From Gentiana macrophylla (lineage: Eukaryota > Streptophyta > Magnoliopsida > Gentianales > Gentianaceae), in NCBI GenBank assembly GCA_026214975.1, contig CM047808.1, positions 61,282,583 to 61,346,582 on the forward strand: a stretch of DNA of 64,000 bases. Direction: 5' to 3'. The notes beneath the pieces are model-generated. The model saw nothing but the letters and a program-made list of their open reading frames with translations, made no database searches and was not told the DNA's origin. The stretch's first letter is position 1, and each line of letters begins with the position of its first letter. A program made the position numbers and the translations under genes. Positions 10,438 to 22,652 of this stretch are shown here, in pieces.

Positions 10438-12742
10438 TATAACGCCCCATTCCCGGACACTGAGTCCTTATCGGTAAACAGAACGTTAGGCACGTATATT
10501 ATAAAATAAATTTCATATTATATGTAAACCTCTACAACGACGTATCGAATTTAGCAAAAAGGCTCAGGTAATTTTTTTCCAAACAAACCAGAATAAAAAT
10601 TCAAGGATCCCAAAGATAGAAAAAGTAACATTTATTTCTTTGGAAAACCAAACGTACAAAACCTCCAAAATAAAACTAAAAGACAGTACAACATTCTCCA
10701 AAGAACAACAAGTTCTAAAGTATCATGAAACAAAGAATAAAAGTAAATACTTCAACGTCGGTGTCCCGAAACATCATCATCAAAGTCTTCCTCGAAATCC
10801 GGATCTACCTGTTCATCTTCTTTCCCCTATACACATAGAAAGGCAATGCATTTGAGGTAAGTACAAAGTACTCAATAAGAGGTAGAAGTTACAAATTAAT
10901 TAATGTTTATAATTAAAATATTTTTTTCATAAGACCAACTCAATCTAGGGTTCACTTCGTATCCATCAACACGTCATGACTATACGTATCTAGCTTAACT
11001 TATCTTGGTTAGGTTAGCATTCAAGGGCACTATGCATGGCGTTTATCAGCCTGAAGATATACTTGCTAACTAACGGTGGATTGCACCTGATAGCTCCGGG
11101 GTCGCCCCTGTATGCCTATACGTTTGATGAATTTCCTCAGCTATCCTTCAGCCTTTTGAGCCAGTAGCACTGTTCACCTTGATGAATGTACCACATCACC
11201 GATATGAATCGGTGCCTGACCAAGAATCGGTGACATTTTATCTTTTTACTACCACGTATGTAAGTTATTCAGTATTAATTAGCTAGCCACCTAAGTGTTT
11301 TCAAGGCAAATCTCACCTTATCAACTCTACTCCCTCACTTAGACAGCTAGACATCACATCCTAACAAATACACATGACATTGATGACCTATAGTTCATCA
11401 AAGCACAAGCCCCTTCATGCCAAACCGACGGTCCCAAACTTCAACTCCCTTGAAGAGTACATTCGGTGCCGGAACAAAATGCATCATAAGCTCAATCAAG
11501 GCTTGTTCAAGTTTAATTAATGTTATTAGATCACGAAACAACGTTTATATCTCAATACATGGCTTAAACAACATTTTATCAAAACTGGGGGTCAATGCAT
11601 GCGCATTCCCTGAACAAAAATATGCTGGAAGTTTCTGTCCAGCCCATGTGTGCACATTGCTTGCAATACGTGCGCATTGATGATGCTGGGAACAACCATT
11701 TATAACCTGAAACAACAATGTGTGCGCATTCCATTGAATGCATGCGCATTGCACCTGCTGTGAAAAGGATTTAACATGCCGAATCACGAATGTGTGCTAC
11801 AATTAAACTAGACAATGTTGTAACAGGAATGCATGTGCATTTCTAGCCAATGCGTATCCATTCGATGCAGTAATACCTTAAAACTTGATTTTTGTACACT
11901 TTTCGATCTCTACTCGATTCCAAATATGTTCTACACGATTGTAATCAGTGTAACATCATAAAAACACAACTTTCTCATACCACGACATCTCTTAATCCTT
12001 AAACGATCAAACAACATGATTTCTATCATCTAAACCATATTGAAGCATCAATCTTAACCCTAAAACCATAATTAAAAAGTAGGAAAAGCCTCTTGCCTTT
12101 GAAACAAGCTAATCCAAGCCAAACTCTTAGAAAAACTGCAGCAAAACTTGATCATTTCTGCAGTAACCTGTATGATAAATCCATAATTAAATTAGATACG
12201 AGCACACGCTTCTAAACAAACACAACAACGAATTAATGAGTTTGAATCCATCCAACTCAGTCCAGAACATAACTAGGGCTTGACACTTACCTTCGGAATA
12301 ACTCCAACTTTCTGTTGTTGAATCGACGCTTTCTTAACGACGATTCCGTTGATCTACTATGATCTGAAAACCGTTAAGATTAGACTTAGAAACTGGAAGA
12401 AATCTCTCAGCCCTTTCTATTGCTCTTCACGCCGTTTTCAAAGAACGCAGGAATTTTCTTCTTTTAGGTTATGGGAACTATTGTGATTTATTCCTTAAAT
12501 TGAAAATTCCAAAAATAATAATTTCTTATTATTTTCCTTATTACTTAAAAATCAGATTTTCCAATATCTACATATATGTATTTTCGGCCCTTATAAATAT
12601 ATATAAACAAATACTTAACTCCACAAAAGAAGTAAAAAATATAATATTTCGTTTTCGAAAAATGACACGTCTGTCTTTTCCCAAAAATCGAAAAATTATA
12701 TCCGGTTTAGGTATACTCCACCTTACCTTATATCCCTACCAT
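10438..12742 (-). repeat. 5' LTR of the gypsy element (right limit uncertain)
   Basis: The left end is fixed by the PBS. The right end is unresolved because the 3' LTR is outside the window; I place it where dispersed repeat copy 1 begins. A minus-strand TATA-like stretch (TATATATTTATAAGGG) lies at about 12588-12604. Between 11590 and 11880 the motif TGCGCATT or close variants with flanking ATGYRTG recurs about seven times, forming partial palindromes. No gene is present; ORFs here are chance. Confidence 0.6.
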
Positions 12743-13035
12743 AGACCCTTTTATTTGCAACGTTTTTTTTTTTCATTGACCAGTAGAAGAAGATGGTTTA
12801 GCCTAAAGATGAAGAATCAACCTCATTACCCTTTTTACATACGCCTTTAGCCGCGGAAGCTGCAAAAGTTCCCTTTCATTTTTTACAAACATGTCACTTG
12901 TGTTTTCACTGTTTTGTGACTATTTTTTTAATTTTTTTGGGGGGCTTTCTGGAGGCATTAGTGTGGTACTCTTTCCTAAGAGAGGGACATGATATGACAT
13001 TGTAAAGGAATTTTTATTTTCCCATTTGCATATTT
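12743..13035. repeat. Dispersed repeat, copy 1
   Basis: About 290 bp matching 27945-28215 in the same orientation: GACCCTTTTA..TTGCAA, a T run, GATGGTTTAGCCTAAAGATG, then GCCTTTAGCC..GGAAG and, near the end, AGTGTGGTACT.TTTCCTAAG and GATATGACATT. The two copies are diverged by scattered substitutions and small indels. I find no coding frame shared by both, no terminal inverted repeat and no TSD. It could be the edge of an unrecognised element or an old segmental duplication. Confidence 0.7.
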
Positions 13036-13196
13036 TTACAACTAGTATATATTTGTAAATATAATAAACACACTAAACCAAATCATTAATTAATCAGGCT
13101 AAATGGATTTTAATTTAGGAAATACTTTAACCAATCACTCAAATTAATGCAATGCTATTGATCATCAAATCGAATTCAGCAAAATAAAATAATAAA
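13036..13196. other. AT-rich spacer
   Basis: AT-rich sequence between dispersed repeat copy 1 and the LINE target site. No frame or repeat recognised. Confidence 0.6.
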
Positions 13197-13212
13197 AGTC
13201 AAAAGTCTATTC

Positions 13213-15080
13213 CTTTTTTTTTTGTCAAAACCGGATATTTTATTAATAAAATTGTACAAACTGTACACATTGTACAAAAAACATATTAAAGCAAGATACA
13301 AGTGTTTAAGTGCATCCAAAAAAATCAAAGCTACTCTAAGTTCCCGAGCTCTGCGGAAAGCTTCAGAGATAAAGATCGTCTTTCGGGGGCCGTAGGGTGC
13401 TTTTGTCATGGTAGTCCTTGTTCCACCAATACCACAGGCTCATCAAAATCTCACGGAATAGGAATCTCCAGAAATCCATGGTGTCGTGCTTGTACATGTT
13501 TATTTTTAGACAATGCTCTAGGCAGGATGGGGTATCGACGGCGGAGATGAAAGGAGTCCAATAATGTCGGTGAATAACCTGCTTCCACATAGTATAAACC
13601 CAGGGACAGTCTTAGGGCATGTAGGGTAGTTTCCGGGTAACTGCCACAAACGACGCAAGCACCACCATCAATAATAGATCTCGCTTTGAGTAGGCCTGTG
13701 GTTGGTAGAGCATCGTAGTGGATCTGCCAAAGTAGGAGGTTCCACCGCAAAGGTCCTTTGATTGACCATATGTTGCGCCATATATTTTCTCCGGGAATCT
13801 CATGTACATGATGAAGACTATGGTAGGCCGAACTTACCGAGAACTTACCCAATGTAGTAAAATTCCAAGTAACATTTCCTGCTTCATCAGAGCCAAAAGC
13901 ATCACGGAAGGAGTGTGCTGCCGAACATATATGACGCCATATAGATGAGCAATTTGATTTAGGAGTATCAAGGTGGGAGCCGTATTTGCATTTGAGAAGT
14001 TGTACCCACAGTTTCTCAGGCTCTATTAAAAGCTGCCATGACAGTTTTGCTAAGAAAGTGTTGTTCATATCTTGGGCACTTCGAATACCAAGACCCCCTT
14101 TAGCTTTGGGTTAACATATATGTTTCCAGGCAATAAGATGGAGACCACGACTCTCAGCATCGTGCCCCCAAAAAAAAGACCGAACTCTTTTATCGAGTTC
14201 AAGGGTAATAGAAGCAGGAAGTTTGACGGTTTGCATTTGATAGTATGGAGTCGTAGAGAGAACCGTTTGAGCCAAGAGGGCACGGCCTGCTTTAGATAAA
14301 GTGCATGCCATGAACTTTATCGATAGTACGTGCCTTGAAAATCTTCCTTTTTCACCCGAGTATGATGAAGAGGTACACCAAGGTATTTCTCGAGATGGGT
14401 TGTGTGGGACATACCTAAGGCGAGCTCGATGTCGTCTATGATGTCGGGGGTCTGTATTTGGGGATGTTGCAAATTTTGACTTGGTCACGCTAACTTTCTG
14501 GCAAAAAATGCTACAAAATTGCCTGAGGACCTGGTTAACAATAGTGTCCTGGCAAGTAGAGGCCTCCGCAAAAAGGAGTAAATCATCTGCAAAAAAGAGG
14601 TGAGATAGCTTAGGCCCACCCCGAGATACAGATATCGGCTTCCAATTCCTATTTTGGATTGATTGATTAATTAGGCAGCTGAGCACCTGCATAACAATAA
14701 CAAACATGTAGGGAGCAAGGGGATCACCTTGTTTTAGTCCACGACTAGGTTGAAAGACCTCCAGGGGGCGTCCATTCCAAAGGAATTCAAGAGAGGTGCT
14801 CGAAAGTGAGTACATGATGATGTCAACGAGTGTGTCATTGAAGCCCACAGAGTATAAAAATAGTATGGAGGAAATCCCAGCTAACTCGATCATAAGCTTT
14901 CTCGAGGTCAATTTTTATGATCATAATCCCTTTACACACCTATTTCTGCCGTATAGTATAGAGGACTTCTTGGGCAACAATAATGTTATTAGATGTTTGT
15001 CTCCCCGGTATGAAGGCACTTTGACTGTTATTTGCAATTTTGCAAATAATTGTTCGTAGCTGGTTAACAATTATCTTGGT
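13213..15080 (-). mobile_element. LINE (L1-type), 5'-truncated, with 16-bp target-site duplication
   Basis: Insertion on the minus strand flanked by AGTCAAAAGTCTATTC at 13197-13212 and again at 15081-15096. The poly(A) tail is the T run at 13214-13222. The body encodes ORF2 from the middle of RT: QSAFIPGRQTSNNI, IKIDLEKAYDRV (motif A), RGLKQGDPLAP, SHLFFADDLLLFAEA (motif C, catalytic FADD intact, near 14590), then the thumb/connection and a zf-RVT domain (LRWNLLLWQIHYDALPT, CVVC..YPETTLHALR). Stops and frameshifts (TAG after LYTIRQK; breaks near 14430, 14065 and 13600) make it a pseudogene. The endonuclease and ORF1 are missing, as expected for target-primed insertion that stopped early. Confidence 0.92.
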
Positions 15081-15096
15081 AGTCAAAAGTCTATTC

Positions 15097-15434
15097 TTTA
15101 TTGAACCAACCAAAAGTCAATTCTAAAAGCTCAATCAATCAATAAACACGTTAAATGGTAAAGGACAAAAAAGGACAAAGAAGTTAATAGATTAGGATCA
15201 GTTGACAATTTCATTTTTTATGGTTAAAAAGAAAAATTCCTTTATTAATGGACTGAACTACCTTTATATGACAAAATAGGAATGAAAAATTTGAAAAAAG
15301 AAGTCCCAAAAACACTGTCCGGCCATTAAGTTAGAGTAATATAAAGATTTAAAACTCCCACAAGGCTTATCCTAGTTTCACAAATATATATACATACACA
15401 CACAATAAAATAATATATATATATAGCTAGTCAA

Positions 15435-15437
<3 letters not shown>
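15097..15437. other. Unique-looking AT-rich spacer
   Basis: Host DNA between the LINE and element A. It has short AT-rich runs and a CACACACA stretch near 15400. No gene, RNA or repeat structure recognised. Confidence 0.5.

Positions 15438-15509
<72 letters not shown>
15438..15509. repeat. (TA)n microsatellite
   Basis: About 36 perfect TA units. It lies exactly where the terminal bases of the 3' LTR of element A should be. The related solo LTR has GGATATATAAAAACCC at this point (36310-36325), so the tract may have expanded from the ATATATA in the LTR end, replacing the terminal TGCTGG. The long IYIYIY frame across it is an artefact. Confidence 0.95.
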
Positions 15510-15512
<3 letters not shown>

Positions 15513-17271
15513 ACATGAATCGGATCCGATCCATAATTGGATCGTCGGATCTGATTCACGACCGATCGAGGCGCTCGATCATGCACAATGAAGCTACTGA
15601 ATAAATTCACATGCGATTTTACCACGATTTGATTCTCTTAAATAATTAATACAACTATGAGAAGGTTGAAGATTTACCTGAACGGAAAGAAATAGCAAAT
15701 CGACAGAGAGGGAGAAGCCGCAGTCTTCCGGATTGTATCTCCTAGCGACGACAGTGGACGTCGATCCTCGCTATAGAACCTCCTCGAATATGCCCAAGAA
15801 AAACCCTAGGTTTTTCTTCTCTTAATGACCAGAACAAGAAACTAATTTTTCTCTTCTATTATTTTGTATGTGGCACAATTTACTTGTATCTTTGTGTTGG
15901 GAGGAACTCTCTTTATATAGGAAAATAACTATTAAAGAGTGAGTTATTATTTTCACAATACAATTACCTATTACCATAAGGAAATGATATTTGCCATAAA
16001 ATAAGCGATAATCTCCATAAATGAGAAAATGATTATAAAATCAATCTCTTAATTTATCCCTTAATTATGTAACAAATAAATAATTAATTATACATGTGAT
16101 ATAATCTAAGAAAATTACTTCTCCTAATTTCCTCAACATGTGGCGCCAATTATGCCATTAAAAATAATAGAAACTGTCTTTTCTATTTTACATATTATTT
16201 ACCAAATAAATAATATTTGCATATTCATTAAACAAACCAACTATTTAATTTATTCTCGAGGTTCCATAAAACGAGAAAACACCCGCGTGTTAGGAGCCAA
16301 CCCGGGACCCATGGACCTATAACCAGTAGCTACAATAAATTGAATAAAATATTCATCGAACAGAATATTTCTACTCAACTTATTAATTCTGGAATTACGC
16401 TACCATAAATCTGAAACTGAACTCTATCGATTATATATATAACTCAGAAAGTCGAGTCAATAAGTGGCCATTGATATAATCATTACATACAGACTAACCC
16501 TCCAAAGACTATCCGTAATGAAGCGGGATTATTTCCGTAAACATTCTTCAAAACATCTTATCCTTATTTACCATCAACACACTAGTGATCAATTAGTTCA
16601 TAACCAATACGAACTCCCGGGATCGATCAGTTTCTAGGATTAACAAATAAGGGGATTGTCTTTTTACTTCCCGCAGGAAGGAATGGATTCCATATCTGTG
16701 AGACACAAACTTCTCACTCGTTCCAGAATAGTGCCAACATGAAAGTGATTCAGACCGCGGCTCTTAGCGATCCTTAACAAACACATCAAACTCTATCTTG
16801 CAACAAGTAGGAGTATGCAATCTCTTCAGGATTAAGGTTAATCCATGTATGATCATCTTGTGATTTAATGAGATTTCTTAATTACGAAATTATAAGAGAA
16901 ACACAGATTAAATCGGTCCATTCATATATGACTCTTATCATATATAAATGCACCACTTAGACAATCAATGTTGACGGTCCGGATAAGACGGTCATACCAT
17001 TAAGTATTCAGGGCGCATTAATGGTGGTTTAATCAGTAGAACCAATACTTTGATTAAGTTTACCACGGACTAACAGTTCCAGTGTATCACCATAAACTTA
17101 ATCCTTATGTGTGACAAACAATAAGTTATATGGCTACATATGATACGACTTGTGGTTTTCAGCAGTGTATTACTTACAAGCACAAAGAAAGTAATGAGAT
17201 GAGAATAAATCTGTTGTTCATTAATTGTTAAAACAATTACATAAATTGTCTTTTGGGCGTTACTTCCAAGA
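15510..17271 (-). repeat. 3' LTR of element A
   Basis: It aligns with 22653-24437 and 36306-38075. The minus-strand start should be TGTTGGAAG; here it reads TCTTGGAAG (17271), so one terminal base is mutated. TATA box TATATAAAG on the minus strand at 15911-15919. The far end is lost in the TA repeat. Confidence 0.85.
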
Positions 17272-17284
17272 ATCTCCCACTTGC
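17272..17284 (-). other. Polypurine tract of element A, with a second PPT-like copy
   Basis: Minus strand GCAAGTGGGAGAT directly before the LTR. About 60 bases upstream (17325-17345) a second AAATGGGAGATTGTTGG occurs, imitating the PPT-LTR junction. Element B shows the same doubling (53045-53060 and 53116-53127). Confidence 0.8.
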
Positions 17285-17399
17285 CCATATAGACAAGCAA
17301 GAATTGTATTTAAGGTAGTACATCCAACAATCTCCCATTTTCCCGTAAAGACAAGCAACAATTTTTTTTAGAGCACCACAACACCACACCCTTATTCTA

Positions 17400-18850
17400 T
17401 CTATCCATATCATTCTCCCACTTGCTCTAAAGCATATGAGACATATCTCCCAATTTCATACCCGCCAAGCACTTATCAATGACTTTAGATGCCACGCGTC
17501 TTTGTAAACTGATTAGCTAGGTTGTCGGCTTGAGGCGATATTTAGGACCGAAACGTCACCTCTTTGCACGGTCTATCTGAGCAGCTGGTACTTTCTCTCA
17601 ATATGCTTTTGACCTCTAGTGACTGCGAAGATCCTTTGCATAAGCTACCTCTCCACTGTTTTCACTGCGAAGTGATATCGACTTACCCGGAAGTGAAAAA
17701 TCTCCTAGATCATCAGTGAACTTTTCAAGCTATACTGCCTCTGTAGCTGCTCTAAAAGTTGCTATGTATTTGACTTACAAATTTGGATTGGCAGTGCTTG
17801 ATTGCTCCAGTTTATAGCTCCATCACTATGAGTAAACACCGAGCCTGAGATCGATTCATGAGCATCCATAATCCGATAAAAAATAGAATTAGTGTAGTAA
17901 AAAATACTCAGTTTTGCACCCGAATAATCAAGCATACAACTACTCATTCTCTAAAGGTACTTGAGAATGCACTATGCTGCTGTCCAATGCTTGAATCCAA
18001 GATTCGTTTATAGTTGACTTTTAACAATCTGACATTCTCTATCCACTAGAGAATTTATCCCATTTTCCCTTTATCCAAAGACTGAGAGAATTATTCCTTG
18101 AGGGGTTGGGTAGGAAACCTCTCGTTGAGTATTGCATATTTAAATGCATTGTCATCTTAATAATAAGATGGATGGGATACTGCCACAACTTGTTCTCATG
18201 AATTTGACCGAATCAAATTCTAAGAATATAGTCCACTTCTCTAGTTCAGAGAAGTTTTGGCGCATCAATACTTGACTTCTGATAACATACTCATGTTACT
18301 TACAACTGTTGCAGTGTCACCTTTTGTTAACATTAGCGTTTACTACTTTACTAATATTGATTCTCTAGTCTACAAAAGACTCATCAATATTCTGATCAAG
18401 CCTACATATTTCAAAACATGTGACTTTTAATGACCTAGAGGTTTGCTTTAATCCACTAATTGATATAAGCATATGTCATTGGCTTTAAGCTAAAACCGTT
18501 CCGTTCCGAATGAATTCAAGGTCCTTTATTCGGCAAGAATGTTTCAGGGCATCACCCCTGGTAATCTTCTTGCTTTTCATGGAGTCAAGAAAGGCTGAAT
18601 GGTGAGAGTGTTCAAGGCATCACCCCTATCGAACTATCTACTTCTTAGGGAATTATCCCTAGACCACTTAGCTTTGCCAAGAAAGATAAACTGTCTCATT
18701 CATTCGACTCTTTTCCATGTTGATCCATTTACTCCCATTGGGCCTGAGACACTCAGGCGGTTCTACAAGAATGTGAACAGACTTGGAGTACCAAAACTCC
18801 ATTTTCAGGCTTTATGGCTTTAAACCAACCTCTTTTATCAGAATCCTATA
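17400..18850 (-). pseudogene. Shattered copia RT and RNase H of element A
   Basis: The minus-strand frame 17947-17762 gives MLDYSGAKLSIFYYTN and MDAHESISGSVFTHSDGAIN, matching the copia RNase H block (MLVYSG.., STSGSVFTL.GGA). Around 17420-17700 fragments correspond to the RNase H end that is clearer in B (HIERKYRLIGRNGDV, DMSHLLLEQVG). The segment near 18750-18840 is the antisense counterpart of the B RT start at 51740-51840. Every few dozen bases a frameshift or stop occurs, so no protein can be made. The order fits Ty1/copia (RT before RNase H). Confidence 0.7.
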
Positions 18851-21800
18851 CGGTCCTTGCAAAAGACAATTGGTTATCAATTACTTCCAGCAGACTGTTA
18901 AGTCTGCATAATCACAGTGGGTCAATGGTTAAACCATACTCCCATTGTATTGGGGTGAATTGATATTTTGATATAGTATAGTAGTATTATTCAGTGTAAC
19001 CCCAACAACCAATGTTGGATGTGGTCTGATTAAATCAGACAGTAACTCCTTGAGTATCATTACATCAAGGTCCACGGTTGTTATTTACAAATTCTTTCAG
19101 AAGGTGTGTGACAGATCAACCGTCAATATCTAATATTAAGAATCTTATAACCAACCTTCACTCATTGTATTAAGATATTTCACGAACAATCACCATCTGA
19201 ACGTGTATGCAAAATCTTTAGTCCTACCTTCAAGCATAAATGCTAAATGCCTCTATTTGCGGAAGTGGAGTAAATTTACTTCACCCCTTATCCAAAAATT
19301 CATAATCATCTTCTAGGTAGACTTCTCAATATTACATAGTAATGTATATCATTATTTTGCAACCAATATCTTCATCGAGTTAAACACTGTATTGCAGCAT
19401 GTCAATAGCTATATAAGGCAATCCATGGTTTATCATTTCAGTGAAATCGTTTCACACGGAGGTAGGCCAAGCATCAGCTCCAAAAGCTATGCTATAGCCT
19501 ATATCTGAGCATGGAATACTCTCTTCTCTGGTAATATCAGAGTTTCCTCCCAATATTCGGATAAGCTAATCGGCGTTTCGAGTATTCGTCAGACAAAATG
19601 TCTACCACTCAAAAGCTCCCACTATCTTGTGTCCTTCATAAGACCCCGAAGGTCAATATGAACAAGCTCTGATACTTCTTCAGCTCTATTACCATTTCCT
19701 AATTGAAAGGTTACTTAGGCATTTTTCCTTTGAGATAGTGTTCTTAGACTGGGAGATAGGAATCACCCTTAGGCAGTCTTCAGATCTTATCTTTAGGATA
19801 TATGCACTAATTAATAGATGTTGAAGAATCGTTTATCTTAATACATAAACCATTTGCCTTAATCGTTTTTTACGTGCTCCATATACCTTTTCAGCATTAC
19901 TTAGTGGTTTTGACTCTATCAAACAAAATTCCGAGTCTCGGAATAGTATACAAATGTCATATTCACTTTCTTTAAGGCAACTATATTATCAATGTGAAAG
20001 TGAATCCATTTGTTCTAACGAATCTAAAAATAGAAATTAAATTTCTACGATATTCAAGGATTAAAATCCGAAATTTCTTTCCTTATATCACTCCCACTAT
20101 CTCAGCTAAGATTATTGCCTGTTGTCTACTCTTTAATCATTAATGCCTAGCTACCTTGATCTTATAAAAGAACTTACCATCCGGGTCATAATCCCGGTTA
20201 AGAAAGTCTTTAAGGATTCATAGGTTAGTGATCCGAAATCACTTTCCTTGTCCTTTATTTTCTTTTATTAATAATTCGGTTTAGCCTTTAACTTAATTAG
20301 TTTAGATGACTTACACTTGTAGACATTTACCTTCCATATTCTTGGCTTTATTTAAAGGAAATGACCATGAACTAGCAGTTCATTTGAGTAGACACAACTC
20401 GTGAATTGTAGGATGTCCAGTGAGATTGATGCTAAATCACTCTCATCATCTTTTGAACTAATTTTGTTTTATCTATCATTTAACACAAGTGACAGCAGTG
20501 ACATACTTATCAATGTCACTTAAGTTTGTAGACTCAAGAGGAACATCCTCTTCCAAAAAATTAATTTGCATTCTTGATTTATGAGTTCAACGTTCTTGTT
20601 ACTTTTCAACTATTACGAAGTCGTTATTAGTCAATATAATATGTTTAGCAGTTTTGAAACCTTAAGATGATATGTAGTTGCAAAAATAAATTATGAAAGA
20701 AATGTAAATCAAATCATACACCAAAACATATAATAATTTTAGGAATTATAAACATGATGTTATGCATGCAGTTTATCTTACCATTCCAAAGATTTAATCT
20801 CACACCTACAGTGCCACCTCAGGGTAGGTCAAAGAGGTAATGATTAAATTGAGACAATCTCTCTCAACAACTAACTGAGAATCGTACATCTCTATTTAAT
20901 TGTTAATTACCTTCCCTTTTTAGCCAAGATATTTCCTAAAATATCCTTTAGAGTGTTACCTATTGTTTCAGATCTTAAAGTACGCCCCGAGTATGCCGCC
21001 TTAGGATTGGTCAGTGACTCGACGAGTACCCAAAATCCGATCCTTTCGGAAACCAAGCCTTGAATTTTGATAGGGGTGAAATCAACCCTCAGGGAGCCAA
21101 AATCAAAGCGGCACGAGGCATCACCCTTCTCTCACGCTCTTGTGTCAACAGTAGAGGCCATGGGGTCGGTTGTCACCTTCCCTGCTCCCACTCATTATTT
21201 TGAAAATTAGGTAGTCTCTTTAGGATTTTAGAATTTTCTAATAACCCAAAAAAAAATAGATCATGAATGTTTAATTTAATCCTCTCACTAGTTCATCAGT
21301 TCCAAATACCGTCTAACTAGTGCCACTATTTCCACGATCCTCTAATTTTATGGATTAAAGTTCCTTTGGGTAGACACTACACAAATAAAATTCACAAGGA
21401 ATTTTATAATCCTAATATATTATGAATTTCCCACCAAATCGAAAAAAAATAAATCACAAATTTAAAGCTCCCGCTAGTTTATCGGTTCCAAATGTTGTCT
21501 AACTAGTGAAACAATATTCATGATTTTCCAAATTGTCGATTATTTAGAAATCTATTGTGTAGTCACTGCACAACAAAAAATTCACCAATTAATTTTGGAG
21601 TCCTAATCTTGTCATGATAAAAATTTTGGATTGTAGAATTTTTCCAATAAATCAAGAAAAAACAATAACTAACTTATCGGTTCCAAATAACGTCTAGTTG
21701 GTGTCCAATTTTTCTTGATTTTCCAATTTTTGATTATCTAAATTCTAATTTATGTAGACACTACATAACCCAAACCCTGAAGGATTCTTAATCCCAAATT

Positions 21801-22040
21801 AAGTTTATCATGTGAATTTTATATCCCGATAAAATTCCGTTTCCTTTAATTAATTTAATTTATTATTAATCTAAATTAATTATTGTGTTCATACATGTCT
21901 AATTAATGTCAAGATTAATTTTCTATATGTATTCATATGCTAGGAGTGGAATACATGAATATGATGCATGGCATGGTTATATCACATAAATAATCATCCA
22001 AGAAAATAAATGCGAAAAATAAACCAGAGAGATGGACCGT
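18851..22040 (-). other. Non-coding interior of element A with a three-fold internal repeat
   Basis: No frame is recognisable. It is collinear with 48850-51700 of B in antisense. It includes a higher-GC stretch at 20990-21180 and three imperfect units of about 185-200 bp between 21230 and 21830. Each unit carries a (G/C)GGTTCCAAAT..GTCTA.(C/G)TAGTG-like phrase followed by GTAGACACTACA(C/T)AA-like sequence. Most likely this is decayed gag-to-integrase sequence. Confidence 0.5.
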
Positions 22041-22164
22041 TTATACCCACGTTTCTAATCTAAAAATTTAAAATTAAATAAATAGATAAACCCTACTTTT
22101 AAGTGATTTACTAATTATCTAATACAGCCGCCGCTACATATATAATTTATCTGGTGCGTTCCTA

Positions 22165-22350
22165 TAAAAAGAAAGGCTCCAGCTGAGTTGGTAAGCTTCA
22201 TTTTCTCTTATCAACAGGTCATGGGTTCGAATCTCAGCTGCTGTGTTTTTATTTTTCCTAATTTGTATCTGCTGGGGAGTTTGGGAGTCAAACTTGGGTC
22301 TACAACATGTTGATTCTGCGTCTCTACCACTGCACCACCGCGTCACATTG
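22165..22350. repeat. Pair of convergent tRNA-like sequences (SINE-like insert) in element A
   Basis: On the plus strand, 22172-22242 reads GGCTCCAGCTGAGTTGGTAAGC and later CATGGGTTCGAATCTCAGC: an A-box-like and a B-box-like (GGTTCGAATC) element at tRNA spacing. On the minus strand, 22345-22280 reads GTGGTGCAGTGGTAGAGAC and CAAGTTTGACTCCC: another A/B box pair. Element B lacks this block. The pair may be a dimeric tRNA-derived SINE or two old tRNA-like insertions. The flanking ATAATTTAT-like words could be a TSD, but that is weak. The minus frame across it (EIRTHDLL..YQLS) is the familiar peptide artefact of tRNA-like DNA. Confidence 0.6.
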
Positions 22351-22634
22351 CTGTTGTTGTTTGAATAATTAATTTATAGACAGTTCCGTTGATTTTCTAA
22401 TTTTTCTAACTACTAGGAAATTAAATTACATCAAATAAATTACATAACTTCCTATACCCGTAAAAATTTGGGTTTATAATAGATCTAAAGGTAAACAAGT
22501 ACCAACCCCAATCCATCTCGTCAACCAAATCATTCAACCACGCATATATATAATGAACATGTAAAAGATGCAATATTTATTCAATTCCACTGCTTATTAA
22601 TTAATTATGCAATCAAGATCGCAAAATCACTTTA

Positions 22635-22650
22635 ACTGGCTCCGATACCA
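22635..22650 (-). other. Primer-binding site of element A
   Basis: The minus strand reads TGGTATCGGAGCCAG, two bases after the LTR end ATCCAGCA. It is complementary to the 3' end of initiator-Met tRNA with one change. Confidence 0.9.
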
Positions 22651-22652
22651 CA

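Noticed and set aside
15431..15625. 64-codon frame of repeated IY
   Set aside because: Translation of the TA microsatellite.
22172..22242. Functional tRNA gene
   Set aside because: A- and B-box-like words are present, but I could not build an acceptor stem and normal anticodon arm; it is better described as SINE-like.
22134..22346. 70-codon minus frame with EIRTHDLL...YQLS
   Set aside because: Well-known false peptide produced by tRNA-like sequence; no gene.
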